A stretch of DNA of 64,000 nt from Candidatus Nitrosacidococcus sp. I8 (GCF_945836005.1 NZ_OX241534.1:1229501-1293500); one strand, 5' to 3'; shown: positions 36,453 through 45,889, counted from the stretch's first letter. Made by a program: numbers and translations. Notes: generated by a model not told the origin, from the letters alone.

Positions 36453-37139
36453 ATGAATGATTCATCCACTTTGTTTCAAGCTTGCTGGTGGCTTGTAAAG
36501 CGTGATTTACTTTTAGTGTTTAGACATCGCAGCGATGCTGCAAATCCATTACTTTTTTTCCTGATGATAGCCAGCGTTTTTCCTCTAGGAATTGGTCCAG
36601 AGGCAGCAGTATTAAAGCAAATTGCACCAGGAATTATCTGGGTTTCGGCCTTGCTGGCAACCTTGCTTTCTTTAGAAGCCATATTTAGATCTGATTTTAA
36701 TGATGGAAGCTTGGAGCAACTTATTTTAAGCCCACATCCTTTATCATTTCTAATTCTTGCAAAAATATTTGCTCATTGGCTAGTGACTGGATTACCTTTA
36801 ATTCTACTTGCTCCTCTACTTGGGCTATTATTTGGTATTTCAGGTTGGCCTTTAGTCATACTTCTAGTTACTCTTTTAATTAGTACCCCAGCACTTAGCT
36901 TAGTAGGTGCGGTGGGTGTCGCTTTAACTGTAGGACTAAGACAAGGCGGTTTATTACTTACTTTATTATTACTTCCTTTATATGTTCCTATTTTAATTTT
37001 TAGTGCTGGAGCAGTAGAAAGTGCAGCTAGAGGATTACCTGCTGATGGGCAGATTTATCTTCTCAGTGCTCTATTAGCACTTGCTGTCAGCTTAGCACCA
37101 ATGGCGACTTCATCAGCCTTATGTATTCGAATGAGTTAA
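36453..37139 (+). CDS. ccmB: Haem exporter membrane protein CcmB
   Basis: The 228 residues have six membrane helices. The start WWLVKRDLLLVFRHRSDAANPLLFFLMIAS and EQLILSPHPLSFLILAKIFAHWLVTGLPL are the family signatures. CcmB forms the ABC complex with CcmA and CcmC. It lies 18 bases after ccmA and 7 bases before ccmC. Confidence 0.95.
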   Translation: MNDSSTLFQACWWLVKRDLLLVFRHRSDAANPLLFFLMIASVFPLGIGPEAAVLKQIAPGIIWVSALLATLLSLEAIFRSDFNDGSLEQLILSPHPLSFLILAKIFAHWLVTGLPLILLAPLLGLLFGISGWPLVILLVTLLISTPALSLVGAVGVALTVGLRQGGLLLTLLLLPLYVPILIFSAGAVESAARGLPADGQIYLLSALLALAVSLAPMATSSALCIRMS

Positions 37140-37146
37140 TTTAAAA

Positions 37147-37896
37147 ATGCACTACCTACCTTTTCATCGCTATTATCGACACTTAGCATCACCAAAGTAT
37201 TTTTACGTATGGGCAGATCGCCTAATCCCATGGTTAAAACGTATTGGATTATTACTTACAATCGTTGGTCTTATTTGGGGATTAGCGATTGCACCTACCG
37301 ATTACCAGCAAGGAGATAGTTACCGAATTATCTTTATTCACGTGCCAAGCGCTTGGATGTCGCTATTTATCTATATGGTGATGGCTTCTTGTGGAGCTAT
37401 CGCTTTAATTTGGCGGGTAAAAATTGCTGAAATTATTGGTAGTGTCAGTGCCCCTATAGGTGCATCATTTACATTTTTAGCACTAGTAACTGGATCCTTA
37501 TGGGGAAAGCCCATGTGGGGTGCTTGGTGGGTTTGGGATGCACGCCTTACCTCTGAGCTTGTACTTTTATTTCTTTATTTAGGGTATATGGCACTAGAAT
37601 CGGCCATTGAAGATCCTAGACAAGCGGCGAGAGCTGCTGGCATTTTAGCCCTAGTAGGTATTGTAGATTTACCCATTATTCACTATTCCGTAGAATGGTG
37701 GAATACACTACATCAAGGACCTACCGTAACAAAATTTGGTGCTCCTTCTATTTATTGGGGCATGTTAGTCCCATTATTGATAATGGCTATTGCTTTTATG
37801 ATTTATTATGGCGCTTTTGTGCTGTATCGAACCCAATCTGAAATCCTTGATCGGGAGCGTAAAAGTGGATGGGTAAAACGAATTATCTCTTCGTAG
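37147..37896 (+). CDS. ccmC: Haem chaperone-loading protein CcmC
   Basis: It transfers haem to CcmE. The 249 residues have six helices and the tryptophan-rich WGxPMWGxWWVWDxRLT motif (GKPMWGAWWVWDARLTSELVL) near 118-138. The haem-ligand histidines lie in IFIHVPSAWMS near residue 60 and in LPIIHYSVEWWNTLHQ near 178. The short CcmD gene follows after 53 bases. Confidence 0.96.
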   Translation: MHYLPFHRYYRHLASPKYFYVWADRLIPWLKRIGLLLTIVGLIWGLAIAPTDYQQGDSYRIIFIHVPSAWMSLFIYMVMASCGAIALIWRVKIAEIIGSVSAPIGASFTFLALVTGSLWGKPMWGAWWVWDARLTSELVLLFLYLGYMALESAIEDPRQAARAAGILALVGIVDLPIIHYSVEWWNTLHQGPTVTKFGAPSIYWGMLVPLLIMAIAFMIYYGAFVLYRTQSEILDRERKSGWVKRIISS

Positions 37897-37949
37897 ATAT
37901 TCCTATTTTGAATACTTTTTATTAGTGTGAAACAGTTTTATATAGACTT

Positions 37950-38111
37950 ATGAATGCATTACAAGAATTCATCCATATGGGTGGATATGCCTTTTATGTG
38001 TGGACAGCCTATGGAATTGCTGCCCTTGTACTCATAGGCAATATTATACATGCTCAAATTCGGCATCGCCAGGTAATTCGCCAAATACGGCGGGAGGAAG
38101 AACAATCATGA
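37950..38111 (+). CDS. ccmD: Cytochrome c maturation protein CcmD
   Basis: This 53-residue small membrane protein begins MNALQEFIHMGGYAFYVWTAY, with one membrane helix (GIAALVLIGNIIHAQ) and a basic cytoplasmic tail ending RREEEQS. The FxxMGGYAxYVWxxY pattern is diagnostic of CcmD, which holds CcmE to the CcmABC complex. Its stop overlaps the ccmE start as ATGA. It is too short for default ORF cut-offs and easy to miss. Confidence 0.93.
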   Translation: MNALQEFIHMGGYAFYVWTAYGIAALVLIGNIIHAQIRHRQVIRQIRREEEQS

Positions 38112-38533
38112 CTGTACGTCAAAGACGATTTGCTATGATCGCACTAGTAGTGGTTGGAGTAGCCATCGCTACTGGACTTGGCTTAAAAGCCTTTAACAAA
38201 AATATTCTTTTTTTCTATAGCCCAAGCCAAGTTGCTGCCGGTGAAGTACCTATGGATACCATGATTCGAGTAGGTGGCTTAGTGGTTAATGGTAGTGTAA
38301 AAAGAGAAAGTGGTAGCTTGAGTATGAAATTTGAAATTACTGATAACGATAAATCAATGATTGTTGTCTATAGCGGTATTCTTCCTGATTTATTCCGTGA
38401 AGGTCAAGGGATTGTTGCTTTGGGTAAATTAGGTCCTAATAAAGTACTTGAAGCAACTGAGGTATTAGCAAAGCACGATGAAAAATATATGCCTCCAGAA
38501 GTGGCTAGTTCCTTAGTTAAAACTAAAGATTAA
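38108..38533 (+). CDS. ccmE: Periplasmic haem chaperone CcmE
   Basis: The 141 residues start at the ATG overlapping the ccmD stop (MTVRQRRFAMIALVVVG) with a membrane anchor at about 8-27. The OB-fold part has RVGGLVVNGSVKRESGSL and ends LAKHDEKYMPPEV, where His123 is the residue that binds haem covalently and Tyr127 is its conserved neighbour. The frame is open further upstream (from 38000), but that region belongs to ccmD. The length equals the standard CcmE. Confidence 0.96.
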   Translation: MTVRQRRFAMIALVVVGVAIATGLGLKAFNKNILFFYSPSQVAAGEVPMDTMIRVGGLVVNGSVKRESGSLSMKFEITDNDKSMIVVYSGILPDLFREGQGIVALGKLGPNKVLEATEVLAKHDEKYMPPEVASSLVKTKD

Positions 38534-38548
38534 GATGGAGAAAAGATT

Positions 38549-40531
38549 ATGATCCCAGAACTTGGTCATTTTGCATTAATTCTGGCGCTCACTTTAGCAC
38601 TTGCCCAAGCTTCATTACCGCTAATTGGTGCTCAACGTGGTATTGTAGGCTGGATGAATGTAGCACGCACTGCAGCCTATGGTCAGTGCTTATTTGTAGT
38701 CATTGCATTTATTAGTCTTGCGATTAGTTTTATGACCAATGATTTTTCAGTCGCTTATGTAGCAAGTAATTCTAATTCTGCTCTACCCCTTCATTATCGC
38801 TTTGCAGCTATTTGGGGATCCCATGAAGGTTCTATACTGCTGTGGAGTCTTATTTTAAGTTTTTGGACTGCTGCTGTTGCTATATTTAGTCGGAGCATTC
38901 CTCTGATTTACATTGCAAGAGTACTAGCAGTCATGGGAATGATAAATGTAGGATTCTTAGCATTTATTATTTTTACTTCAAATCCATTTTTACGCTTATT
39001 CCCTGCGCCCTTAGATGGACAAGACTTAAACCCACTATTACAAGATCCAGGGCTAGTTATGCATCCCCCTATGCTCTATATGGGTTATGTAGGTTTTTCA
39101 GTGGTATTTAGTTTTGCAATTGCTGCTCTTATTGGAAAAAGATTAGATGCTGCTTGGGCACGTTGGTCTCGTCCTTGGACTGTAGTTGCATGGCTATTCT
39201 TATCTATTGGAATTACTATAGGAAGCTGGTGGTCCTACTATGAGCTTGGTTGGGGTGGCTGGTGGTTTTGGGATCCGGTAGAAAATGCTTCTTTTATGCC
39301 TTGGTTAGTAGGCACAGCATTGATTCACTCTTTAGCTGTAACTGAGAAAAGAGATGCTTTTAAACGCTGGACTGTATTATTAGCAATTTTTGCTTTTTCT
39401 CTAAGTTTATTAGGTACTTTCTTAGTTCGCTCAGGGGTGCTTACTTCTGTACATGCTTTTGCAACCGATCCTACTCGTGGAATATTTATTCTAGTTCTAC
39501 TAGGAATTGCAGTAGGTGGATCTCTTCTACTTTATGCAGTACGTGCCCCTAAGATATTAGATACAGGGCGATTTAATTTGATTTCAAGAGAAGGGTTTCT
39601 ATTAGCTAATAATGTAGTTTTAGTTGTAGCTGCTGGAAGTATCTTTTTAGGTACACTTTATCCATTGCTCCTTGAAGGATTAAATTTAGGTAAAATTTCA
39701 GTAGGCCCTCCTTATTTCGATACTATCTTTATCCCATTAATGATTGTTCTTGCCTTTCTTTTAGGTATTGGTACTTTTGCCCGTTGGAAACAGCAAGAAA
39801 TGATGGAAATCTTAAAAAAGAGAAGTCTATTATTTGTTATTAGTATGGGGCTTGGTGCTTCAGCTCCTTATCTTGCCCATGAAATAAATACGCTAGCTGG
39901 AGTAGCCGGCATTACTATGGCTATTTGGGTGATTCTAACAACCTTTCTTGGTATTTGGAATCGGATTCAAAATAGAGAAAAAATCTCTTCAGGAATTTTT
40001 GCGATCCCACGAAGTTTTGTAGGAATGTCTTTAGCCCACTTAGGATTTGCAGTGTCTATTATTGGAGTAACCGTGACTTCTATTTACGGATTAGAGCGAG
40101 ATGTGAGTGTAAATAAAGGAGAGTCGGCAACACTCGGTGCTTATGAATTTCGTCTTAACTCGATTCACAGGGTAAGAGGACCTAACTATAATGCGATTGA
40201 GGGTGACGTTTCTATTCTAAAAAACGGCGAATTAGTGACTACTCTTAAACCACAAAAGCGGACTTATCTCGTACAAACTTCTCCTATGACCGAAGCTGGT
40301 ATCTACGGTGGATTATTCAGGGATTTATTCGTTGCCTTAGGGGAAGATCTTGGAGAGGGAAAATGGAGCTTACGAGTCCAATATAAGCCTTTTGTTCGCT
40401 GGATTTGGTTTGGTGGTTTATTTATGGCTATAGGTGGTGTAATTGCAGCCAGCGATAGAAGATATCGAGTAGGCATACAAAAGCATGCTAAATTAAAAGT
40501 TCAACAACCGATAGAGGCGGCAAAAGCTTAA
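38549..40531 (+). CDS. ccmF: Haem lyase subunit CcmF
   Basis: This integral membrane protein joins haem to apocytochrome c. The 660 residues have about 13-15 helices. The WWD haem-handling motif reads ELGWGGWWFWDPVENASFMPWLVGTALIHSLAV near 227-260. HPPMLYMGYVGFSVVFSFAIAAL near 172-194 and a large C-terminal periplasmic loop with GLERDVSVNKGES are also family features. The stop overlaps the next start by 1 base (TAATG). Confidence 0.97.
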   Translation: MIPELGHFALILALTLALAQASLPLIGAQRGIVGWMNVARTAAYGQCLFVVIAFISLAISFMTNDFSVAYVASNSNSALPLHYRFAAIWGSHEGSILLWSLILSFWTAAVAIFSRSIPLIYIARVLAVMGMINVGFLAFIIFTSNPFLRLFPAPLDGQDLNPLLQDPGLVMHPPMLYMGYVGFSVVFSFAIAALIGKRLDAAWARWSRPWTVVAWLFLSIGITIGSWWSYYELGWGGWWFWDPVENASFMPWLVGTALIHSLAVTEKRDAFKRWTVLLAIFAFSLSLLGTFLVRSGVLTSVHAFATDPTRGIFILVLLGIAVGGSLLLYAVRAPKILDTGRFNLISREGFLLANNVVLVVAAGSIFLGTLYPLLLEGLNLGKISVGPPYFDTIFIPLMIVLAFLLGIGTFARWKQQEMMEILKKRSLLFVISMGLGASAPYLAHEINTLAGVAGITMAIWVILTTFLGIWNRIQNREKISSGIFAIPRSFVGMSLAHLGFAVSIIGVTVTSIYGLERDVSVNKGESATLGAYEFRLNSIHRVRGPNYNAIEGDVSILKNGELVTTLKPQKRTYLVQTSPMTEAGIYGGLFRDLFVALGEDLGEGKWSLRVQYKPFVRWIWFGGLFMAIGGVIAASDRRYRVGIQKHAKLKVQQPIEAAKA

Positions 40532-41067
40532 TGTTACGTTACACTACGCCTTTAATCGTTTTTGTTGTTTTAGTTGTATTTTTTGCTTTTGGTTTACAGA
40601 GGGATCCTCGTAAGATTCCCTCTCCCCTCATTGGGAAGGATGCACCAGAATTTACAGTACCTAGACTCCACGCTGCTAATGAGAATATATCTCGAAATAC
40701 TTTTTTAGGTAAAACAAGTATTGTTAATGTATGGGCAAGCTGGTGTGTTGCTTGTCGAGCAGAGCATGAAGTTTTGCTTCGACTCGCAAAAGAAAGACCC
40801 CAACTGCCTATCATTGGCTTAAACTACAAAGATAAACGAGATGCGGCATTAAATTGGCTCGCTGATTTAGGTAATCCCTACACTATGATTGCTGTAGACA
40901 TTGATGGACGAGTAGGTATGGATTGGGGCGTATACGGTGTACCTGAATCCTTTATCGTTGATTCAGGGGGTGTCATTCGGTATAAACAAATTGGTCCTTT
41001 AACCTGGCCTGTTCTTGAAAAGGAAATACTTCCTCTAATTGAATCGTTAAATACAAATAGGGGATAG
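40531..41067 (+). CDS. ccmG: Thiol:disulfide interchange protein CcmG (DsbE)
   Basis: This membrane-anchored thioredoxin-fold reductase keeps the apocytochrome haem-binding cysteines reduced. The 178 residues have an anchor at about 7-23, IPSPLIGKDAPEFTVPRL, the active site NVWASWCVACRAEHEVL with Cys72 and Cys75, and GVYGVPESFIVDSGGVIRYKQIGPL. The dipeptide between the cysteines is Val-Ala, where most CcmG have Pro-Thr or Pro-Ser. It is translationally coupled to ccmF. Confidence 0.95.
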   Translation: MLRYTTPLIVFVVLVVFFAFGLQRDPRKIPSPLIGKDAPEFTVPRLHAANENISRNTFLGKTSIVNVWASWCVACRAEHEVLLRLAKERPQLPIIGLNYKDKRDAALNWLADLGNPYTMIAVDIDGRVGMDWGVYGVPESFIVDSGGVIRYKQIGPLTWPVLEKEILPLIESLNTNRG

Positions 41068-41069
41068 CG

Positions 41070-41534
41070 ATGATACGAATACTATTTTTTATATTTGCTC
41101 TAATAGGAGTAAATCATCTAATTTTTGCTGCAACTGATTTAGGTGCTTATGATTTTGAAAGTCCGGAACAAGAACTTAGATTTAGGGAATTGGCAAGTGA
41201 GTTAAGATGCCTTGTGTGTCAAAACCAATCTCTTGCAGATTCTCATGCTGATTTAGCAGGAGATATGCGAAGAGAAGTCTATCAGCAAATGGTGAAAGGG
41301 TTAAGTGATCAAGAAATTGTAGATTTCTTAGTCGATCGCTATGGTGATTTTGTACTTTTCCGCCCTCCAGTTCAATGGAACACTTATTTGCTTTGGTTTG
41401 GACCAGGATTACTTTTTTTATTTGGATTTGGAGTATTTATTGTTACGATGCGAAAACGTAACCAAATGTTAACACCAACCCTGTCTGATTCAGAGCATCA
41501 GCGGATGGCTAAAATTTTAGAGGATGAGGATTAA
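41070..41534 (+). CDS. ccmH: Cytochrome c maturation thiol protein CcmH (CcmL)
   Basis: The 154 residues have a signal peptide at about 1-21, the domain LRFRELASELRCLVCQNQSLADSHADLAGDMRREV with the reactive CLVC pair near 47-50, FLVDRYGDFVLFRPP, and a C-terminal membrane helix near 105-127. It resolves disulfides with CcmG in the haem ligation complex. It is the short, ccmI-independent form. It starts 2 bases after the ccmG stop. Confidence 0.96.
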   Translation: MIRILFFIFALIGVNHLIFAATDLGAYDFESPEQELRFRELASELRCLVCQNQSLADSHADLAGDMRREVYQQMVKGLSDQEIVDFLVDRYGDFVLFRPPVQWNTYLLWFGPGLLFLFGFGVFIVTMRKRNQMLTPTLSDSEHQRMAKILEDED

Positions 41535-41537
41535 TTC

Positions 41538-42800
41538 ATGACCCCTTTTTCAACATTCTGGATTATTGCAGGGGTAATGTCTTTATTTGCATTAGGATTT
41601 TTACTTACTCCTCTATTGCAACGCAGTACGCTAAAGGAAGATGATGAAACAACTGCAGAGATTGCTATCTACAAGGAACGGTTACAAGAATTAAAAACTG
41701 ACTTAAAAAGTGGCACTATAACAGAAAGTCAATTTTCCCAAGCTCGCCATGAGCTGGAAGAAGCGATGGCATCGGATTTAGCTGCTACTCATCGTCTGAC
41801 TCATTTAGAGATAAAGCGCCATTGGTTAGTAGCATTAATGCTTGTGTTTATACTCCCTTCCCTAGCTTCTTTAATATATTGGAAGCTAGGCTCTGGTAAC
41901 GAAGTTAGTGAACAACTTGCAGTAGAAGAGAACTCTAAGCAGGAAATGAATTCTATGCACCACGCTATTGGCAGTCTTCAAGATAAATTAGCTGAAAATC
42001 CCGATGATATCCAAGGATGGCGAATGCTAGGGCGTAGTTATCTCTCAACCAATGAGTTTTCAAATGCTGCAGAGGCACTAAGTCATGCCTATGTTTTAGA
42101 TGATCAAAACCCAGATGTTATTTTAGATTTGGCAGAGGCACTTGCAGGAAATCAAGGTAGAGGCCTCCAAGGTGCTCCACAGAAACTGATTCAACGAGCT
42201 TTAATAGTAGCACCTGATTATCCAAAAGCACTTTGGTTTGCTTCAATCAATGCACTTCAAGCTAACCGTAAAGAAGAAGCAAAGGGCTATTTACAACAAT
42301 TAGCTTCTCAATTAACCCCGGGAAGTGAAGAAGAAAAAATGGTGCGAGCTCATTTAGCACAACTTACCGATTCTGGAATGGGGGATGTGGCAAGTAGCAG
42401 TCCAGTAAGCAATGAAGGGAATTCAGAAAGTACAACTGCAAGTACTGAGCCACCAAGAATTGAAGTTCAGGTCTCTTTGGACTCTGAAATTGGTAAAAAA
42501 ATAGATAATTCTGCCACTGTATTTATTTTTGCAAAAGCAGCAAAAGGACCTCCAATACCCCTAGCAGCTGTACGTAAGCAAGTTAAAGATCTGCCTTTAA
42601 CCGTCGTTTTAGATGATTCTAAATCTATGGCACCTAACTTTAAAATGTCAAATTTTAGCGAATTTAAAGTTGGAGCAAGAATTTCTTTCTCAGGAAACCC
42701 AGTTCCTCAAAGTGGAGATTTTGAAGGGTATGCAGAAGGGACACTTCCCGCTACTCCAGCCGATCCGGTAGCTATCGTAATTAATCAGCAGGTGCCCTAA
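41538..42800 (+). CDS. ccmI: Cytochrome c biogenesis protein CcmI (TPR)
   Basis: It is the apocytochrome chaperone of the haem lyase. The 420 residues have two membrane helices (about 5-25 and 92-112) around a cytoplasmic coiled coil with YKERLQELKTDLKSGTITESQF, then TPR repeats with GWRMLGRSYLSTNEFSNAAEAL and PDVILDLAEALAGN. From about 310 comes a beta-rich domain (EVQVSLDSEIGKKIDNSATVFIFAKA) found in long CcmI proteins. It is the last gene of the operon; a strong terminator follows 16 bases later. Confidence 0.93.
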   Translation: MTPFSTFWIIAGVMSLFALGFLLTPLLQRSTLKEDDETTAEIAIYKERLQELKTDLKSGTITESQFSQARHELEEAMASDLAATHRLTHLEIKRHWLVALMLVFILPSLASLIYWKLGSGNEVSEQLAVEENSKQEMNSMHHAIGSLQDKLAENPDDIQGWRMLGRSYLSTNEFSNAAEALSHAYVLDDQNPDVILDLAEALAGNQGRGLQGAPQKLIQRALIVAPDYPKALWFASINALQANRKEEAKGYLQQLASQLTPGSEEEKMVRAHLAQLTDSGMGDVASSSPVSNEGNSESTTASTEPPRIEVQVSLDSEIGKKIDNSATVFIFAKAAKGPPIPLAAVRKQVKDLPLTVVLDDSKSMAPNFKMSNFSEFKVGARISFSGNPVPQSGDFEGYAEGTLPATPADPVAIVINQQVP

Positions 42801-42816
42801 CTAGTTCATAAGAGAA

Positions 42817-42850
42817 ATAAGGGTAGATAAATCTACCCTTATTTTTTTTG
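42817..42850 (+). terminator. Strong Rho-independent terminator of the ccm operon
   Basis: ATAAGGGTAGAT (42817-42828) and ATCTACCCTTAT (42831-42842) form a stem (effective loop about 4 bases), followed by eight T residues. The facing gene ends at 42875. Confidence 0.88.
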
Positions 42851-42874
42851 CTTCTTTTATTTAGCTTCGAAAAA

Positions 42875-43816
42875 TTAGTTTTCAGGAATAACTAATTTCA
42901 TTCCTGCAAATATAGCATTAGGGCTTTTCAATTTATCCCGATTAGCTTCATAGATGATTTTCCATTTGGTACCGTCGCCATACACTTGTCGTGCGATAGA
43001 AGATAAGCTATCTCCAGGCATTACTGTAACTATATCTGTAGAAGAGTTACTCTGATAATTAGATGCCGATTGGCTACTCACTTTATTAGATGCTGATTTT
43101 GAGGTAGATGAGATTCCCATTTCCGGTACAGAAATAGGTGGTATAGATTTAGGTTCAGCTTCCTTTTTGGTGAGCAGATTTTGCGTAGATTCTTTTACTT
43201 TTTCTCCTTGTTCTTTCAAATAAGAAAGGCTATTTTGAGCGGACTCTTTAGCTTTAGAAGTTATACTTTTATTATCTGGTGCTGTAATAGTACTCTGTCC
43301 TTGCTCCTTTACTTTATCTTGCAGTGAAGCAGTACTAATGTCACTATCTATGCTAGATTCATTTAATTCCTTATCCAAATCTGCTAGATCATTAGTGCTA
43401 TCCCCGTTGTTTAGATTAGGATTATCCAATTGATCCATGATACTCTTAAAATCATCCTCATCGGAAGCAGATGATTTAGCACTAACAGCAGGGGAGTAAA
43501 AATCGTCATTAGAGAAATTATCTTCTAGATCATTAGTATTACTTTGAGTTTGTTTGTTAGTAGCTATTTCTTCATCATCAGCCCATGACGTATCTTCCCC
43601 TCCAGAGGAGGCAATTAGGGACTCATTGTTTCCAGAATTTCCTTTATTTAAATACCACCACCCTGCACCACCTAAGGCTACAACGATAAGTAGGGTAAGC
43701 AAAGCTATAGACATAAAACGGCTCTTATTTTTTGCTTGCCTATAGCTAGGACGATTAGGAATGGGGCGTTTACTATATTCAGGTCTTTCTTGCGGGTTAT
43801 TCTCATTAGAATTCAT
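42875..43816 (-). CDS. LysM domain protein with single membrane anchor
   Basis: This 313-residue protein has a Pro/Arg-rich cytoplasmic start, a membrane helix at about 34-56 (FMSIALLTLLIVVALGGAGWWYL), a long low-complexity Ser/Asp/Asn/Lys-rich periplasmic region, and a LysM domain at the end (about 263-312: VTVMPGDSLSSIARQVYGDGTKWKIIYEANRD). The LysM domain binds peptidoglycan, so the protein probably links inner membrane and wall. The disordered middle is unlike its neighbours. The exact role is unknown. Confidence 0.82.
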   Translation of the reverse strand: MNSNENNPQERPEYSKRPIPNRPSYRQAKNKSRFMSIALLTLLIVVALGGAGWWYLNKGNSGNNESLIASSGGEDTSWADDEEIATNKQTQSNTNDLEDNFSNDDFYSPAVSAKSSASDEDDFKSIMDQLDNPNLNNGDSTNDLADLDKELNESSIDSDISTASLQDKVKEQGQSTITAPDNKSITSKAKESAQNSLSYLKEQGEKVKESTQNLLTKKEAEPKSIPPISVPEMGISSTSKSASNKVSSQSASNYQSNSSTDIVTVMPGDSLSSIARQVYGDGTKWKIIYEANRDKLKSPNAIFAGMKLVIPEN

Positions 43817-43865
43817 AGTCTACTCCTATAGTTTATTAGATGGCTGTTTAACAAATATTAAAATA

Positions 43866-44510
43866 CTATATCCAATAAGCGGTTCGAGTCATGATTTTTG
43901 AAGTGATTTTCATGATTGTTTTTATAAGTACAGGAAGCTCTATACCACCTGATTCTATCGCTGTAATTGCATGCTCAAATTCATCTTGCTTCATTTGCTC
44001 TACAATTGCCCGGGTGCGCATATCGTGGGCAGGAAATTTTTCTAAATGTTCCTCTAGATGCTTTACCACTTGATATTCTGTCTCAGTAACAAAACCTAAG
44101 CTCCATTTGTCTCCAGCAATGCCTGCCAGTACACCAATCATAAAAGAGCCGCCATACCAAAAAATATCTAAATAGCTAGTATGGGTACCCAGCTCCTGCA
44201 CTCGATACCTACACCACACCAAGTGATCATTTTCTTCTTGAGCAGAATGATCCATAACCGATCTTACTTCTTCAAGACGAGCAGTAAGGGCTTGTCCCCG
44301 ATATAAAGCTTGTGCCGCAATTTCTCCTGCATGATTTACTCTCATCAGTTTTCCGGAGAGGTTTTTTTCTGCCTCACTTAATACTCCTTCCTCTATATTT
44401 AGTGCTGGATTGGGGCGATCCGCAGGTTTAAGCGGGCCAAAAATTGTTTTCAGTGCATCATCAAAATTAATGATGAATTGATCAATCTGTGAAAACTTTA
44501 TCTCTTCCAT
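43866..44510 (-). CDS. coq7: 3-demethoxyubiquinol 3-hydroxylase Coq7
   Basis: This is a di-iron hydroxylase of ubiquinone synthesis (alternative to UbiF). The 214 residues contain the ligand motifs MRVNHAGEIAAQALYRGQ (first Glu-x-x-His-like set), AQEENDHLVWC, EHLEKFPAHD and MKQDEFEHAITAIESGG. The arrangement is that of proteobacterial Coq7/CatI-type enzymes. It shows the cell makes ubiquinone. It is probably a single-gene unit. Confidence 0.93.
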   Translation of the reverse strand: MEEIKFSQIDQFIINFDDALKTIFGPLKPADRPNPALNIEEGVLSEAEKNLSGKLMRVNHAGEIAAQALYRGQALTARLEEVRSVMDHSAQEENDHLVWCRYRVQELGTHTSYLDIFWYGGSFMIGVLAGIAGDKWSLGFVTETEYQVVKHLEEHLEKFPAHDMRTRAIVEQMKQDEFEHAITAIESGGIELPVLIKTIMKITSKIMTRTAYWI

Positions 44511-44602
44511 TGAATTACCCTATAAATTTTCCTTATTAAAGATGGCCTTTATATGATATGTAAAAACCAGAGGGAATTATTTGTTTATACAAGATATAGA
44601 TT

Positions 44603-45889
44603 CTACTGCAAACTAATTTGGCGAGCTAATAATTGTGCAGGATGAACAATTTCTATAGGTAGATTAGCAGCCTTTATACCTGCAGATAAGTATAAAGAAC
44701 AGCCTATATTTGCTGTTACTAGTATATCAGGACTCATTTTTTTTAATGAGTTGATTTTATCTTCACGGAGGGTCTGTGCAATTTCAGGCTGAGTAATCAT
44801 ATAGCTTCCTGCGGCACCACAGCACCGGTGATTATTGGGCAATGAAAAAATTTCAGCATTGGGAATATGCTTTAATAAATTATGGATTACTCCTTGCTGA
44901 TTAAGAGTATTACGTAAACTACAAGGCTCATGAATTGCAATACGTTTTGTAAGCGGTTTAATTTTTACTCTAGAAGCCCAATTTATTTCAAATAAGAATT
45001 GATTAATATCTCGGATCTTAGCGGAAAATTTATTAATATTAATCCGGGTCTCCTCTTGTGCCTTTCCAGCCCATTGGGGATATTCAATCAGACTTGTAGC
45101 ACAGCCACTTGCAGTACAGATAATCTTCTCAATGGTAAAGTCTTTAAAAGCCTCTGTGTTTTGTAGTGCTAGAGATAGGGCTTGTTCTGCTTTTCCATCA
45201 TGTTTTGCTAAAGCACCACAGCATACCTGATTTTTAGGCATATAAACACTATATCCTAATTGATTCAAAAGCTGCACACTGTCTAATAACAAAGACTGTT
45301 CTATAATGTCGGCAACACAACCTTTAAATAAAGCAACTTTTCCTTGTTCTACTCCTTGAGCTGTGTAGAACGCTTGCCAAGAATGTAAGGCAGGGAGTTT
45401 AGGAATAAGTGCTATCAGTGATTTTAGTCCCAAAAAGTGCAATAATTTATCTGCTTTTATAATTTGGGCAATCCTTGCTAGTCTTCCAAGATTACGTAGC
45501 ACTGTTGGGTAGGGAATAGCCCATCTATGAATAAAATATTTACTTATTTTCTTTTTTATTGATTGGTGCGTATAAAATTTGCTACGCACTGAATCAATAA
45601 GCTTTCCATAAGGTACAAGAGAAGGGCATACAGATTCACAAGCTCTACAAGTTAAGCAACGATCTAAGTGTCCTAGCAATTTTGGAGTAGGAGGTATTTT
45701 CCCTCGAGTTACTGCCCGTATTAAGGCAATTCTCCCCCGGGGAGATTCATTTTCATCGCTGGTTAGCTGATAGGTAGGACAATGAGGCAGGCATAATCCA
45801 CACATAACACAGAGATCTGCATCATGGTCTGGAAATTCTGTCAAATCTTTTTGGTTTTGCTTAGAATTTTTATAAAAAAATAGGGGCAT
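44603..45889 (-). CDS. glcF: Glycolate oxidase iron-sulfur subunit GlcF-like (LutA/GlpC superfamily)
   Basis: The 428 residues carry two [4Fe-4S] ferredoxin motifs (CVMCGLCLPHCPTY near 27-40 and CLTCRACESVCPS near 77-89) and two CCG domains (VCCGALAKHDG near 215 and RCCGAAGSYM near 355), the layout of GlcF. In E. coli it works with the FAD subunits GlcD and GlcE. No glcD or glcE is found in this window, so here it may be a related electron-transfer subunit. A hairpin at 45906 separates it from the peroxidase gene upstream. Confidence 0.85.
   Translation of the reverse strand: MPLFFYKNSKQNQKDLTEFPDHDADLCVMCGLCLPHCPTYQLTSDENESPRGRIALIRAVTRGKIPPTPKLLGHLDRCLTCRACESVCPSLVPYGKLIDSVRSKFYTHQSIKKKISKYFIHRWAIPYPTVLRNLGRLARIAQIIKADKLLHFLGLKSLIALIPKLPALHSWQAFYTAQGVEQGKVALFKGCVADIIEQSLLLDSVQLLNQLGYSVYMPKNQVCCGALAKHDGKAEQALSLALQNTEAFKDFTIEKIICTASGCATSLIEYPQWAGKAQEETRININKFSAKIRDINQFLFEINWASRVKIKPLTKRIAIHEPCSLRNTLNQQGVIHNLLKHIPNAEIFSLPNNHRCCGAAGSYMITQPEIAQTLREDKINSLKKMSPDILVTANIGCSLYLSAGIKAANLPIEIVHPAQLLARQISLQ

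Noticed and set aside
38000-38107. An N-terminal extension of CcmE beginning at 38000
   Set aside because: The stretch is the ccmD gene in another frame; CcmE starts at 38108, where ATGA couples it to ccmD.
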